DNA of 64,000 bases from the NCBI RefSeq assembly GCF_016735685.1, contig NZ_JAERRA010000001.1:1922001-1986000 (forward strand). Reading direction: 5' to 3'. The translations under genes and the position numbers were made by a program. Position 1 is the stretch's first letter. Every line of letters begins with the position of its first letter. The notes beneath the pieces are model-generated. The model had not been told where the DNA came from. It did not search any database and saw nothing but the letters and a program-made list of their open reading frames with translations. This DNA comes from Piscinibacter lacus. GTDB taxonomy: Bacteria > Pseudomonadota > Gammaproteobacteria > Burkholderiales > Burkholderiaceae_C. This document shows positions 1 to 10,200 of the stretch, piece by piece.

Positions 1-1965
1 GTGATCGACCGCACGGTCTTCTCCGGCAACTTGGTGGTGGAGTACGCGGCCGAGGCGCTGCTGCGCTTCCATGTGCCCAACGACGTGGTGCTGCGCCACG
101 CCATCAGCCTGGTCGATGCGCAGGAGCGGGTGCTGGCCAGCACAGTCAGCCGGGCCAGCGCCAAGGACGAGCGCGGGCCGCCCTTCGTCTCGGAGGTGGT
201 CGTCTCCCCGGTCGGCAACGGCCTGGTGCTGCGCGGCAAGGGCTGGCGCACCTCGGCCGGCCTGATCGGCAGCACCCTGTTCTGGATGGTGGTCGCGATG
301 TCGGCCCTCACCGTCTGGATGCTGCTGGGCACCTGGCGCCACATGGGGCGGCGCGCGCAGATGCAGACCGCGCTGATCGCCGAGACCAACTTCCGCCGCG
401 CCATGGAGAACTCCATGCTGACCGGCATGCGGGCCATGGACCTCGACGGCCGCATCACCTATGTGAACCCCGCCTTCTGCGCGATGACCGGCTTTGCCGA
501 GCAGGAGCTGATCGGCAAGCTGCCGCCCTACCCGCACTGGCCGGGCGATCGCATCGAGGAGAACATGCGCGTGCTGCAGCAAGAGCTGCAGGGCCGCAGC
601 CCGGCCGGCGGCATCGAGGTGCGCATCATGCGCAAGGACGGCAGCGAGTTCGATGCGCGCATGTACGTCTCGCCGCTGATCGACGCCAAGGGCCAGCAGA
701 CCGGCTGGATGACCTCGATGACCAACATCACCGAGGCCAAGCGCGTGCGCGACCAGCTCAGCGCCTCGCACGAACGCTTCACCACCGTGCTGGAGGGGCT
801 GGAGGCGGCGGTGTCGGTGCTGTCGGTGCAGCAGGGCGAGCTGCTGTTCGCCAACCGCAGCTACCGGCTGTGGTTCGGCAGCGATGCCCGCGGCCACGGC
901 TGGCTGGCGGGCGGGGCCGGCAGCCCGGCGCTGCCGGTCGAGGTCGACGAAGCCGTCGACAGCTTCGGCGGCCTGCCGGCCCAGGCCCTGACCCGCGCCG
1001 GCACCGATGTGCGCGAGGTGCATGTGGCCGGACTCGACAAGTGGTTCGATGTCCGCGCCCGCTACCTGCAGTGGACCGACGGCCGGCTCGCCCAGATGCT
1101 GATCGCCACCGACATCACTGAGCGCCGCCGCGCCGAGGAGCTGACCGCACGCCAGGCCGAACGCTCGCAGCAGACCAGCCGCCTGATGACCATGGGCGAG
1201 ATGGCGTCCAGCGTCGCCCACGAACTGAACCAGCCGCTGACGGCCATCACCAACTACTGTAATGGCATGGTCTCGCGGGTGCGCAACGACAGCATCCAGA
1301 AGGACGACCTGATCGCCGCTCTGGAGAAGACCGCCAAGCAGGCCCAGCGCGCCGGCCAGGTGATCCACCGCATCCGCGCCTTCGTCAAGCGCAGCGGGCC
1401 GCAGCGCCAGCCGGCCCAGGCGCAGCAGATCGTCGAGGACACGGTCGAGCTGGCCTCGATCGAGCTCAAGCGCCGCCATGTGGCCATCCAGACCTATGTC
1501 GCGCGGCGCCTGCCCGAGATCCTGGTCGACCCCATCCTGATCGAGCAGGTGCTGCTGAACCTGCTGAAGAACGCGGCCGAGGCCATCGACCAGGGCGGCA
1601 TGCCGACGCAGCGCCGCCGCATCGAGCTGCGCGTCGTGCCACGCCATTCGCCGGACGAGGGCGGCGTGATCGAGTTCAGCGTGACCGACACCGGCCCGGG
1701 GCTGCCCGAGGATGTGCTCAAGCGCCTTTACGAAGCCTTCTTCTCGACCAAGACCGACGGCCTGGGCATCGGCCTGTCCCTGTGCCGCTCAATCGTCGAG
1801 TCGCACCGGGGGCGGATCCGTGCGGAGAATCTCTACAATGGAACGCAGGTGGTGGGATGCCGCTTCGCCTTCACCCTGCCGGTGGACGTGGAACCGGCCG
1901 AAGCCGAAAGCCCCCCGGGCGCCGGTCCTGAAGCCGCCCCCCTTCCCCTGACCAAAACCTCATGA
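1..1965 (+). CDS. PAS-domain sensor histidine kinase (5'-partial)
   Basis: Membrane-bound two-component sensor kinase that would phosphorylate the response regulator encoded immediately downstream. The visible 654 residues start with about 85 residues that look extracytoplasmic, then one membrane segment (about 87-109). Two PAS regions follow (about 130-250 and 260-375), then a HisKA box with the phospho-accepting His near residue 407 (context AHELNQPL), and a HATPase domain with an N-box (LLNLLKNAAEA) and G-boxes (DTGPGLP, GLGIGLSL). The reading frame is open at base 1. A first membrane helix, expected before a periplasmic sensor loop, is missing, so the gene almost certainly begins upstream and the GTG at base 1 is not a trustworthy start. 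Architecture resembles FixL/DctB-like kinases; the ligand cannot be told. It overlaps the regulator gene by 4 bp (ATGA), so the two are co-translated. Confidence 0.9.
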   Translation: MIDRTVFSGNLVVEYAAEALLRFHVPNDVVLRHAISLVDAQERVLASTVSRASAKDERGPPFVSEVVVSPVGNGLVLRGKGWRTSAGLIGSTLFWMVVAMSALTVWMLLGTWRHMGRRAQMQTALIAETNFRRAMENSMLTGMRAMDLDGRITYVNPAFCAMTGFAEQELIGKLPPYPHWPGDRIEENMRVLQQELQGRSPAGGIEVRIMRKDGSEFDARMYVSPLIDAKGQQTGWMTSMTNITEAKRVRDQLSASHERFTTVLEGLEAAVSVLSVQQGELLFANRSYRLWFGSDARGHGWLAGGAGSPALPVEVDEAVDSFGGLPAQALTRAGTDVREVHVAGLDKWFDVRARYLQWTDGRLAQMLIATDITERRRAEELTARQAERSQQTSRLMTMGEMASSVAHELNQPLTAITNYCNGMVSRVRNDSIQKDDLIAALEKTAKQAQRAGQVIHRIRAFVKRSGPQRQPAQAQQIVEDTVELASIELKRRHVAIQTYVARRLPEILVDPILIEQVLLNLLKNAAEAIDQGGMPTQRRRIELRVVPRHSPDEGGVIEFSVTDTGPGLPEDVLKRLYEAFFSTKTDGLGIGLSLCRSIVESHRGRIRAENLYNGTQVVGCRFAFTLPVDVEPAEAESPPGAGPEAAPLPLTKTS

Positions 1966-2588
1966 GCCTGATCCCGAAGAAAGGCACGGTCTATGTCGTC
2001 GATGATGACGAGGCCGTCCGCGATTCCCTCCAGTGGTTGCTGGAAGGCAAGGATTACCGGGTCAAGTGCTTCGACTCGGCCGAATCCTTTCTCTCGCGCT
2101 TCGATCCGCGTGAAGTCGCCTGCCTGATCGCCGACATCCGCATGGACGGCATGAGCGGCCTGGAACTGCAGGACCGGCTGATCGAGCGCAAGAGCCCCCT
2201 GCCCATCGTCTTCATCACCGGCCATGGCGACGTGCCGATGGCGGTCACGACGATGAAGAAGGGCGCGATCGACTTCATCGAGAAGCCCTTCAAGGAAGAA
2301 GAGCTGCTCAGCCTCGTCGAGCGCATGTTCGACCAGGCCCGCCTGGCCTTCAGCCAGCACCAGGAACAGGCCAGCCGCGAGGCCCTGCTCTCGCGCCTGA
2401 CCACCCGCGAGAGCCAGGTGCTTGAGCGGATCGTCGCCGGCCGCCTGAATAAGCAGATTGCCGACGACCTGGGCATCAGCATCAAGACGGTGGAGGCGCA
2501 CCGCGCCAACATCATGGAAAAGCTCAATGCCAACACCGTGGCCGACCTGCTGAAGATCGCCCTGGGCGCCCAGCACATCAAGGCCTGA
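1962..2588 (+). CDS. FixJ/LuxR-type response regulator
   Basis: DNA-binding response regulator of 208 aa, partner of the upstream kinase. The receiver domain (about 9-125) has the acidic cluster DDD at 14-16, the phospho-acceptor Asp58 in IADIRMDG, the Thr/Ser switch in FITGHGD and the conserved Lys in EKPF. A LuxR/GerE helix-turn-helix follows (about 140-200; TTRESQVLERI, NKQIADDLGIS, KTVEAHRANIMEKL). This arrangement is the FixJ/TtrR/DctR group; the regulated genes are not evident because the neighbours downstream are house-keeping. The start overlaps the kinase stop as ATGA, and a rho-independent terminator follows 31 bp after the stop, so kinase and regulator form the end of one operon. 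Confidence 0.93.
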   Translation: MSLIPKKGTVYVVDDDEAVRDSLQWLLEGKDYRVKCFDSAESFLSRFDPREVACLIADIRMDGMSGLELQDRLIERKSPLPIVFITGHGDVPMAVTTMKKGAIDFIEKPFKEEELLSLVERMFDQARLAFSQHQEQASREALLSRLTTRESQVLERIVAGRLNKQIADDLGISIKTVEAHRANIMEKLNANTVADLLKIALGAQHIKA

Positions 2589-2619
2589 ACCGGGCCGGCC
2601 CGCTCTCCCACGCCCCCGA

Positions 2620-2645
2620 GGCCGCGCATGTCGCGGCCTTTTTCT
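2620..2645 (+). terminator. Rho-independent terminator after the two-component operon
   Basis: An 8-bp stem AGGCCGCG / CGCGGCCT (arms 2620-2627 and 2633-2640) with a 5-nt loop is followed directly by TTTTTC. It closes the kinase-regulator operon before the oligopeptidase gene. Confidence 0.85.
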
Positions 2646-2761
2646 TGGCCGCGCGCTATCCCCGGCATCAAGGCTTTCAACGCCGGGAACGGCGCGGCCT
2701 TGCGATGATCCGACCGAGCCGTGCAGCGCCTGCACGCCCCGCTTCCCAGCCGAACCACGAC

Positions 2762-4825
2762 ATGACGCACGACAACCCGCTGCTCGACACCGCCGCCCTG
2801 CCCCGCTTCGACGCCATCCGGCCCGAGCATGTCCAGCCCGCGATCGACGTGCTGCTGGCCGAGGCCCGCGCGGCGCAGGAGCGGGCTGTCGGCCCCGAGG
2901 TGCCGGCCGACTACGAGGCCCTGTCCGCCGTGCTGGACGTCGCCACCGAGCGCCTGGGTCGGGCCTGGGGCGCCGTCGGCCATCTCAACAGCGTGGCCGA
3001 CACGCTCGAGCTGCGCGCGGCCTACAACGCCGCGCTGCCGGCGGTGACGGCCTTCTACACCGAGCTTGGCGCCGACGAGCGCCTCTATGCCAAGTACAAG
3101 GCCGTGGCCCAGAGCCCGGTAGCGGCGAGCCTGAGCGCGCCGCGCCGGCGTGCCCTGGGCAATGCGATGCGCGACTTCGTGCTGTCCGGCGCCGAGCTGC
3201 AGGGCGAGGCCCGCGAGCGCTATGCCGCGATCCAGGCCCGCCAGGCCGAGCTGCAGCAGGCCTTCAGCGAACATGTGATGGACGCGACCGACGCCTACAG
3301 CCTGCTCGTGCCGACCGAGCGCCTGGCCGGCGTGCCGGAGGACGTGCAGGCCGCCACCCGCGCCGCGGCCGAGGCGGCCGGCCTGGAAGGCCACAAGCTG
3401 AGCCTGCACATGCCGGTCTACATCCCGGTGATGCAGTACGCCACCGACCGCGCGCTGCGCGAGCAGCTCTACCGCGCCCATGTGACCCGGGCCAGCGAGC
3501 TGGAAGCCCGGGCCGCCGACGCCGCCGAGCGCGACAACGGCCCGGTGATGCGCGAGATCCTCGCCCTGCGCCAGGAAGAGGCCCGCCTGCTCGGCCACGC
3601 GAATTTTGCCGAGGTCTCCCTGGTGCCCAAGATGGCCGGCTCGCCGCAGCAGGTCGTCGACTTCCTGCGCGACCTGGCCCGCCGCGCCCGCCCGCATGCC
3701 GAGCGCGACCTGGCCGAGCTGCGCGCTTTCGCCGCCAGCGAGCTGGGCCTGGACGCGATGGAGCCCTGGGACTTCAGCTTCGTCGCCGAGAAGCTCAAGG
3801 AAGTCCGCTACAGCTTCAGCGACCAGGAGGTGAAGCCCTATTTCACCGAAGCCAAGGTGCTGGCCGGCCTGTTCGGCATCGTCGAGACGCTGTTCGAGGT
3901 CAGCATCCGCCCGGACGAGGCGCCGACCTGGCATCCCGACGTGCGCTTCTTCCGCATCGAGCGCCCGGCCCGCCAGGCGGGCGATGCCGCGCCGGAACTG
4001 GTCGGCCAGTTCTACCTGGACCCCTATGCCCGCCCCGGCAAGCGCCCCGGCGCCTGGATGGACGATGTGCGGGGCCGCTGGGCGCGGCCCGACGGCCGGC
4101 TGCAAACGCCGGTGGCGCACCTGGTGTGCAACTTCGCCGCGCCGGTCGGCGGCAAGCCGGCGCTGCTCACGCATGACGAGGTCATCACCCTCTTCCATGA
4201 GACCGGCCACGGCCTGCACCACCTGCTGACCCGGGTCGAGGACCCGGGCGTGGCCGGCATCTCCGGCGTGGAATGGGATGCCGTCGAGCTGCCCAGCCAG
4301 TTCATGGAGAACTTCGCCTGGGAATGGGCCGTGCTGCAGGGCATGACCGCCCATGCCGAGACCGGCGAGCCGCTGCCGCGTGCGCTCTTCGACAAGATGC
4401 TTGCGGCCAAGAACTACCTCAGCGGCCTGATGACGCTGCGGCAGATCGAGTTCTCGCTCTTCGACATGCAGTTGCATGCCCAGCCTGGTGCCGAAGCCGA
4501 TGTGCAGGGCCTGCTCGATGCCGTGCGGGCCGAGGTGTCGGTGAACCCGCCGCCGGCCTTCAACCGCTTCCAGCACAGCTTCTCGCACATCTTCGCGGGC
4601 GGCTATGCGGCGGGCTACTACAGCTACAAGTGGGCCGAGGTGCTGTCGGCCGACGCCTACGGCGCCTTCGAGGAAAGCGGCGTGCTCAATCCCGAGACCG
4701 GCCGCCGCTACCGCGAAGCCATCCTTGAGGCGGGCGGCAGCCGCCCGGCCATCGAGAGCTTCAAGGCCTTCCGTGGCCGCGAGCCGAGCATCGACGCCCT
4801 GCTGCGCCACCAGGGCATGGCCTGA
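2762..4825 (+). CDS. prlC: Oligopeptidase A (M3 zinc metallopeptidase)
   Basis: Cytosolic zinc oligopeptidase of the M3 family (oligopeptidase A/PrlC, also called OpdA), which degrades short peptides including cleaved signal peptides. The protein is 687 aa, close to the usual 680. The HExxH zinc motif is seen as HETGH at residues 479-483, followed by GLHHLL as in the family. The N-terminal MTHDNPLL...LPRFDAIRPEHVQPAI matches the family start. I chose the ATG at 2762; the frame is open upstream to 2645, but that extension lies directly against the preceding terminator and is not family-like. Monocistronic, followed by a convergent rpiA. Confidence 0.95.
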   Translation: MTHDNPLLDTAALPRFDAIRPEHVQPAIDVLLAEARAAQERAVGPEVPADYEALSAVLDVATERLGRAWGAVGHLNSVADTLELRAAYNAALPAVTAFYTELGADERLYAKYKAVAQSPVAASLSAPRRRALGNAMRDFVLSGAELQGEARERYAAIQARQAELQQAFSEHVMDATDAYSLLVPTERLAGVPEDVQAATRAAAEAAGLEGHKLSLHMPVYIPVMQYATDRALREQLYRAHVTRASELEARAADAAERDNGPVMREILALRQEEARLLGHANFAEVSLVPKMAGSPQQVVDFLRDLARRARPHAERDLAELRAFAASELGLDAMEPWDFSFVAEKLKEVRYSFSDQEVKPYFTEAKVLAGLFGIVETLFEVSIRPDEAPTWHPDVRFFRIERPARQAGDAAPELVGQFYLDPYARPGKRPGAWMDDVRGRWARPDGRLQTPVAHLVCNFAAPVGGKPALLTHDEVITLFHETGHGLHHLLTRVEDPGVAGISGVEWDAVELPSQFMENFAWEWAVLQGMTAHAETGEPLPRALFDKMLAAKNYLSGLMTLRQIEFSLFDMQLHAQPGAEADVQGLLDAVRAEVSVNPPPAFNRFQHSFSHIFAGGYAAGYYSYKWAEVLSADAYGAFEESGVLNPETGRRYREAILEAGGSRPAIESFKAFRGREPSIDALLRHQGMA

Positions 4826-4833
4826 GCCTTGCC

Positions 4834-4862
4834 GCCGGCGGCCCGGGGACGGGCCCGCCGGC
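4834..4862. terminator. GC-rich hairpin between convergent prlC and rpiA
   Basis: Arms GCCGGCGGCCC (4834-4844) and GGGCCCGCCGGC (4851-4862) form an 11-bp stem with one bulge in the 48-bp gap between two convergent genes. There is no T-run on either side, so this is a plausible bidirectional hairpin terminator rather than a textbook one. Confidence 0.45.
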
Positions 4863-4873
4863 CGGCCGCTGCC

Positions 4874-5542
4874 TCAGTAGCGCAGCGTCTCCACGCCCTG
4901 CGGGGTGCCGAGCAGGCAGACGCTGGCTCGGTGGCGGGCGAAGATGCCCACGCAGACGACGCCCGGCCATTGGTTGATCTCGGCCTCCAGCGCCGCCGGG
5001 TCGGTGATGACCAGGCCGCGCACATCCAGGATGGGGTGGCCGTTGTCGGTCATCACGCCGGGCCGCAGCGTGGCCGTGCCGCCCAGGAAGTCGAAGCGGC
5101 GGCTGATCTGCGCAGCGGCATGGCCGATCACCTCGACCGGCAGCGGGAAGCGGCCCAGCATGTCGACCCGCTTGCTCGCATCGGCGATGCAGACAAAGCG
5201 ATCGGCCAGGTCGGCCACGATCTTCTCGCGCGTCAGCGCGGCGCCGCCGCCCTTGATCATGAAACCGCGCGGGTCGATCTCGTCGGCCCCGTCGATATAG
5301 ACGCCCAGGCGCTCGACCTCAGAGGCCTCGACCACCGCGATGCCGTGCGCCCGCAGCCGCGCGCTGCTGGCCTCGGAGCTGGACACGGCCGCCCGCACCT
5401 TGTGCTTGACGGTGGCCAGCGCGTCGATGAAGCAGTTGACGGTGGAGCCGGTGCCGATGCCGATCACGGCGCCGCCTGGCAGCTCGGGGATCTCGGCCAG
5501 CGCGGCGCGGCCCACCAGGGCCTTGAGTTCGTCGGAAGTCAT
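4874..5542 (-). CDS. rpiA: Ribose-5-phosphate isomerase A
   Basis: Interconverts ribose 5-phosphate and ribulose 5-phosphate in the pentose phosphate pathway. The 222-aa protein has the RpiA signatures: GIGTGST phosphate loop (28-34), DGADEID (84-90) and [11 protein letters not shown] (97-107), which contains the catalytic Glu. Length is typical. The start ATG at 5542 gives the standard [12 protein letters not shown]-terminus; the frame stays open far upstream, but that part overlaps pyrD antisense and is a high-GC artefact. Divergent from pyrD with a 90-bp gap. Confidence 0.96.
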   Translation of the reverse strand: MTSDELKALVGRAALAEIPELPGGAVIGIGTGSTVNCFIDALATVKHKVRAAVSSSEASSARLRAHGIAVVEASEVERLGVYIDGADEIDPRGFMIKGGGAALTREKIVADLADRFVCIADASKRVDMLGRFPLPVEVIGHAAAQISRRFDFLGGTATLRPGVMTDNGHPILDVRGLVITDPAALEAEINQWPGVVCVGIFARHRASVCLLGTPQGVETLRY

Positions 5543-5632
5543 GGATCTGCAGCAGGAAGAAGCCAGGGTTGCGCCGAGCTTACCCGGCCGCCGGCCGCGT
5601 CCGGCGCGCCGACGCTGGCCGACAATCAAGCC

Positions 5633-6676
5633 ATGGCCCTGATCCCCTACGCCCTGACCCGCCCCTTCCTCTTCGGCCTCGATCCGGAGCATGCCCATGA
5701 GCTGACGCTCGGCAGCCTCGCCCGGCTGCAAGACACGCCGGCCCGCTGCCTCTGGACCCAGGACCGCGTGCGCGACCCGGTGACTGTCGCCGGCCTGCGC
5801 TTTCCCAACCGCATCGGCCTGGCCGCCGGCCTGGACAAGAACGGCCGCTGCATCGACGGCCTGGGCGACATGGGCTTCGGCTTCATCGAGGTCGGCACCG
5901 TCACCCCGCTCGGCCAGCCCGGCAACCCCAAGCCGCGCATGTTCCGCCTGCCCGAGCGCCAGGCCCTGATCAACCGCCTGGGCTTCAACAACGAGGGCCT
6001 GGACGCCTTCCTTGCCAACGTGCAGCGCGCCCGGCGCTTTCGCGCCGCGGGCGGCCTGCTCGGCCTGAACATCGGCAAGAACGCCGCCACGCCCATCGAG
6101 CGCGCGGTGGACGATTACCTGATCGGCCTGGCCGGCGTCTACCCGCATGCCGACTATGTGACGGTCAACATCTCCAGCCCCAACACCCAGAACCTGCGCA
6201 GCCTGCAAAGCGACGAGGCGCTCGACAGCCTGCTTGGCGCCCTGCAGGCGCGCCGGGCCGGGCTGGCCGCGCAGCACGGCCGCCAGGTGCCGATGTTCCT
6301 GAAGATCGCGCCGGACCTGGACGAAGCGCAAGTCGGCGTGATCGCCGCGACGCTGACCAAGCACGGCCTGGACGGCGTCATCGCCACCAACACCACCCTG
6401 GCCCGCGAAGCGGTGGCCGGCCTGCCGCATGCCCAGGAGGCCGGCGGCCTCTCGGGCCGGCCGGTCTTCGACGCCAGCAACCGCGTGATCCGTCAACTGC
6501 GCGCGGCATTGGGCCCGGGCTTTCCCATCATCGGCGTGGGCGGCGTGCTGAGCGGCGAGGACGCGCGGGCCAAGATCGCCGCCGGCGCGGACCTGGTGCA
6601 GATCTACACCGGCCTGATCTACCGCGGCCCCGAGCTGGTGGCCGAGGCGGCCCGCGCGCTCGCGCGCAAGGGCTGA
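5633..6676 (+). CDS. pyrD: Dihydroorotate dehydrogenase, class 2 (quinone)
   Basis: Oxidises dihydroorotate to orotate in pyrimidine synthesis, passing electrons to quinone at the inner membrane. The 347-aa product shows the class-2 N-terminal membrane-association helix region, the FMN-binding barrel segments (LAAGLDKNG 63-71, [13 protein letters not shown] 86-98), the NISSPNT motif (about 180-186) holding the catalytic serine, and the C-terminal GVGGVLSG / [10 protein letters not shown] phosphate-binding elements. A -10-like GACAAT lies only 6 bp before the ATG, so the mRNA may be leaderless or very short-leadered. The last 58 bp overlap the end of the convergent transglycosylase gene. Confidence 0.96.
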   Translation: MALIPYALTRPFLFGLDPEHAHELTLGSLARLQDTPARCLWTQDRVRDPVTVAGLRFPNRIGLAAGLDKNGRCIDGLGDMGFGFIEVGTVTPLGQPGNPKPRMFRLPERQALINRLGFNNEGLDAFLANVQRARRFRAAGGLLGLNIGKNAATPIERAVDDYLIGLAGVYPHADYVTVNISSPNTQNLRSLQSDEALDSLLGALQARRAGLAAQHGRQVPMFLKIAPDLDEAQVGVIAATLTKHGLDGVIATNTTLAREAVAGLPHAQEAGGLSGRPVFDASNRVIRQLRAALGPGFPIIGVGGVLSGEDARAKIAAGADLVQIYTGLIYRGPELVAEAARALARKG

Positions 6677-7194
6677 GCCGGCGCGGGCTGGCCCGGTTTC
6701 AGCAGCGGCTGCCCGTCGAAGGGCCGCGTGCCGGGCGGGAGCAGCTTCCAATCGATCAGCACCTGCGCGATCTGCTGCGCATACCAGTGCTGCCGCGCGG
6801 CGGTCGCCTCCGAGTGGTAGGCGCCGACCGCCCGCCAAGTGTTGCCGTGCCGCTCGACCAGCCGGCGGTAATGCGCGGCGGCCACCCGCGCCGCCGTGCA
6901 GCCGTGCTTGAGCGCCTCGGCATCGATGCCCTGCGCCGCGAGGCGCGGGAAGTGCACGCTGTTGATCTGGAAGGCGCCGACATCCACCGTGCCGTTGGCA
7001 TTGCGGTTCAGCGCCTGGCTGCGCAACCGCGATTCATGCCAGCCGATGGCCCGCAGCACATGCCGGTTGATGCCCTCGGCCCGGGCCGCTTCGTCGATGC
7101 AGTCCCCCGTCCGAGCCCATGAAGGCAGCGCCGCCGTCCCGAGGGCCAGGACGGCGGCGGCAGCGACAAGGCGAAGCGGAACCAAACGGTGCAT
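6619..7194 (-). CDS. Lytic transglycosylase, SLT/IagB-like
   Basis: Small secreted muramidase-like protein (191 aa) predicted to cleave peptidoglycan in the periplasm. An N-terminal signal peptide is visible (about 1-27, ending PSWA). The SLT domain follows, with the catalytic Glu at about residue 54 in GWHESRLR, then DVGAFQINS and the AxHY / GAYHS elements. Single-domain transglycosylases of this kind occur with type III/IV secretion or pili (IagB/VirB1/PilT-associated), but no such genes are next to it. The C-terminal tail (about 165-191) is low-complexity and Ala/Arg-rich, and its DNA overlaps the 3' end of pyrD by 58 bp on the other strand. The stop position therefore rests on the open frame alone. 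Confidence 0.85.
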   Translation of the reverse strand: MHRLVPLRLVAAAAVLALGTAALPSWARTGDCIDEAARAEGINRHVLRAIGWHESRLRSQALNRNANGTVDVGAFQINSVHFPRLAAQGIDAEALKHGCTAARVAAAHYRRLVERHGNTWRAVGAYHSEATAARQHWYAQQIAQVLIDWKLLPPGTRPFDGQPLLKPGQPAPAQPLRASARAASATSSGPR

Positions 7195-7271
7195 GGGCCG
7201 CGATGGTGCCGCAGACGGCCCCGACCGCCGGCCGGAGGACTTCCCGAGCCCCGGCCCCTTCCGCCCGCCCC

Positions 7272-8936
<1,665 letters not shown>

Positions 8937-9218
8937 CGGGAATCTCGGCTGGCGCCCGCGCGGCAGGCCGGCGGGCGGGGGGACTCGGAGCATGCAGCGC
9001 CGCCCGGGGGTCGGGCGCGCCTCAGCGCTGATTGTCGCCGCTGCCGCCCGCGGCCCGGAACCGTCACGCCGGGCCCGACCGAACCGGGGACTTACCCGCA
9101 CTTGGTGACCCCATCACTGTCCCGAAACTTGGCAGCGCGCAAGATCGGACCTGTTCGATCGACTGAGGTCGGGCGGCCCATGCCGACCCACCCCCCCGAC
9201 CCCGCGAAGGAGACCCGC
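8937..9218. other. 282-bp intergenic region before the sox genes
   Basis: The longest gene-free stretch in the window, between divergent ettA and the SoxYZ-like gene. It carries an imperfect dyad GTGA-N5-TCAC (9105-9117) and a GATCG-N8-CGATC dyad (9143-9160). A clear ribosome-binding site AAGGAG sits at 9207-9212, seven bases before the ATG at 9219. No convincing -35/-10 pair was found. It presumably holds the sox promoter and the ettA promoter. Confidence 0.5.
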
Positions 9219-10196
9219 ATGAACACCCCCCTGAAGACTTTGCGTCGCTTGCCCGTGGCCCTTGCCCTGACCCTGGGCCTGGGCGCTGCGCAGGCGGCCG
9301 ACAAGCCCCTGCTCGGCCCGGCCACCGGCGCCCTGCCCGCCGCGCCGACCACCGCACCCGACACGCCCAGCGGCCCGCGCGTGGCCACCGCCGAGGCGCA
9401 CGAGAACGAGCGCTGGCTCGCGATCCGCGAAGGCCTGTTCGGCAAGCGCCCGATCCAGAACCTGCTCGATGCCAAGGCCCCCGCCGATGCGGTGGTTGCG
9501 CTGGACGTGCCGATCCGCGCGGCCGACGCCGCCGTCGTGCCCATGACCATCCGCACCCTGCCGCAGCAGACGGCGGAGCGCCATGTCAAGAAGGTCTGGC
9601 TGGTGATCGACCGCAATCCCTCGCCGGTCGGCGCGGTCTTCACCCTCACGCCGCAGGCCGGCCGGGCGGAGCTGGCCACCCGCGTGCGGGTCGAGGAATA
9701 CACCCACGTGCGCGCCATCGCCGAGCTGAACGACGGCAGCCTGCACATGCACACCCGCTTCCTCAAGGCCTCGGGCGGCTGCTCGGCGGCGCCCGGCAGC
9801 GACCTGGCCGCGGCCAAGGCCACGCTGGGCCGCTTCAAGCTGCGGCTCGATCCGGTGGCCGACGCGGCCGGCCTGGTCGCCGCCCAGCTCAGCATCAGCC
9901 ATCCGAATGTGTCGGGCCTGGCGATCGACCAGCTCACCCGCCTGGCCCCGCCGCCGCACTTCGTGCGCCAGGTGGAGGTCAGCTACGACGGCAAGCCGGT
10001 GGTGACCGCCGATGTCGACTTCACCCTCAGCGAGAACCCCTACCTGAAGTTCCACTTCAAGGCGGGCGGCGCCGGCGACCTGAAGGTCACCGTGCGCGAC
10101 ACCGAGGACGGCCGCTACGAGCAGACCCTGGCCGTGGGCCCCGGCGGCCAGCCGGTGGCCACGGCGGCCGGCGCAGCCACCACCGCCGCGCGCTGA
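9219..10196 (+). CDS. SoxYZ-like fusion sulfur carrier protein
   Basis: Periplasmic carrier in which a SoxY-like and a SoxZ-like domain are joined in one 325-aa chain. In Sox sulfur oxidation, SoxY carries intermediates on a cysteine and SoxZ is its partner. Visible here: a signal peptide (about 1-27, AAQA/AD), a low-complexity Pro/Ala linker to about 55, a SoxY-like domain (about 60-190) ending in GGCS with Cys188, and a SoxZ-like immunoglobulin-type domain (about 225-310). In classical SoxY the cysteine is in a C-terminal GGCGG swinging arm; here it is internal. Such fusions are known as SoxYZ-like carriers. A strong Shine-Dalgarno (AAGGAG) fixes the start. It is followed 4 bp later by soxC, so carrier and dehydrogenase are one operon. 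Confidence 0.88.
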   Translation: MNTPLKTLRRLPVALALTLGLGAAQAADKPLLGPATGALPAAPTTAPDTPSGPRVATAEAHENERWLAIREGLFGKRPIQNLLDAKAPADAVVALDVPIRAADAAVVPMTIRTLPQQTAERHVKKVWLVIDRNPSPVGAVFTLTPQAGRAELATRVRVEEYTHVRAIAELNDGSLHMHTRFLKASGGCSAAPGSDLAAAKATLGRFKLRLDPVADAAGLVAAQLSISHPNVSGLAIDQLTRLAPPPHFVRQVEVSYDGKPVVTADVDFTLSENPYLKFHFKAGGAGDLKVTVRDTEDGRYEQTLAVGPGGQPVATAAGAATTAAR

Positions 10197-10200
10197 GGCG

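Noticed and set aside
2054..4810. Very long minus-strand open frame antisense to the response regulator and oligopeptidase
   Set aside because: High GC removes stop codons; the translation is His/Gln/Ala/Gly-rich without domains, and the opposite strand encodes clear family proteins.
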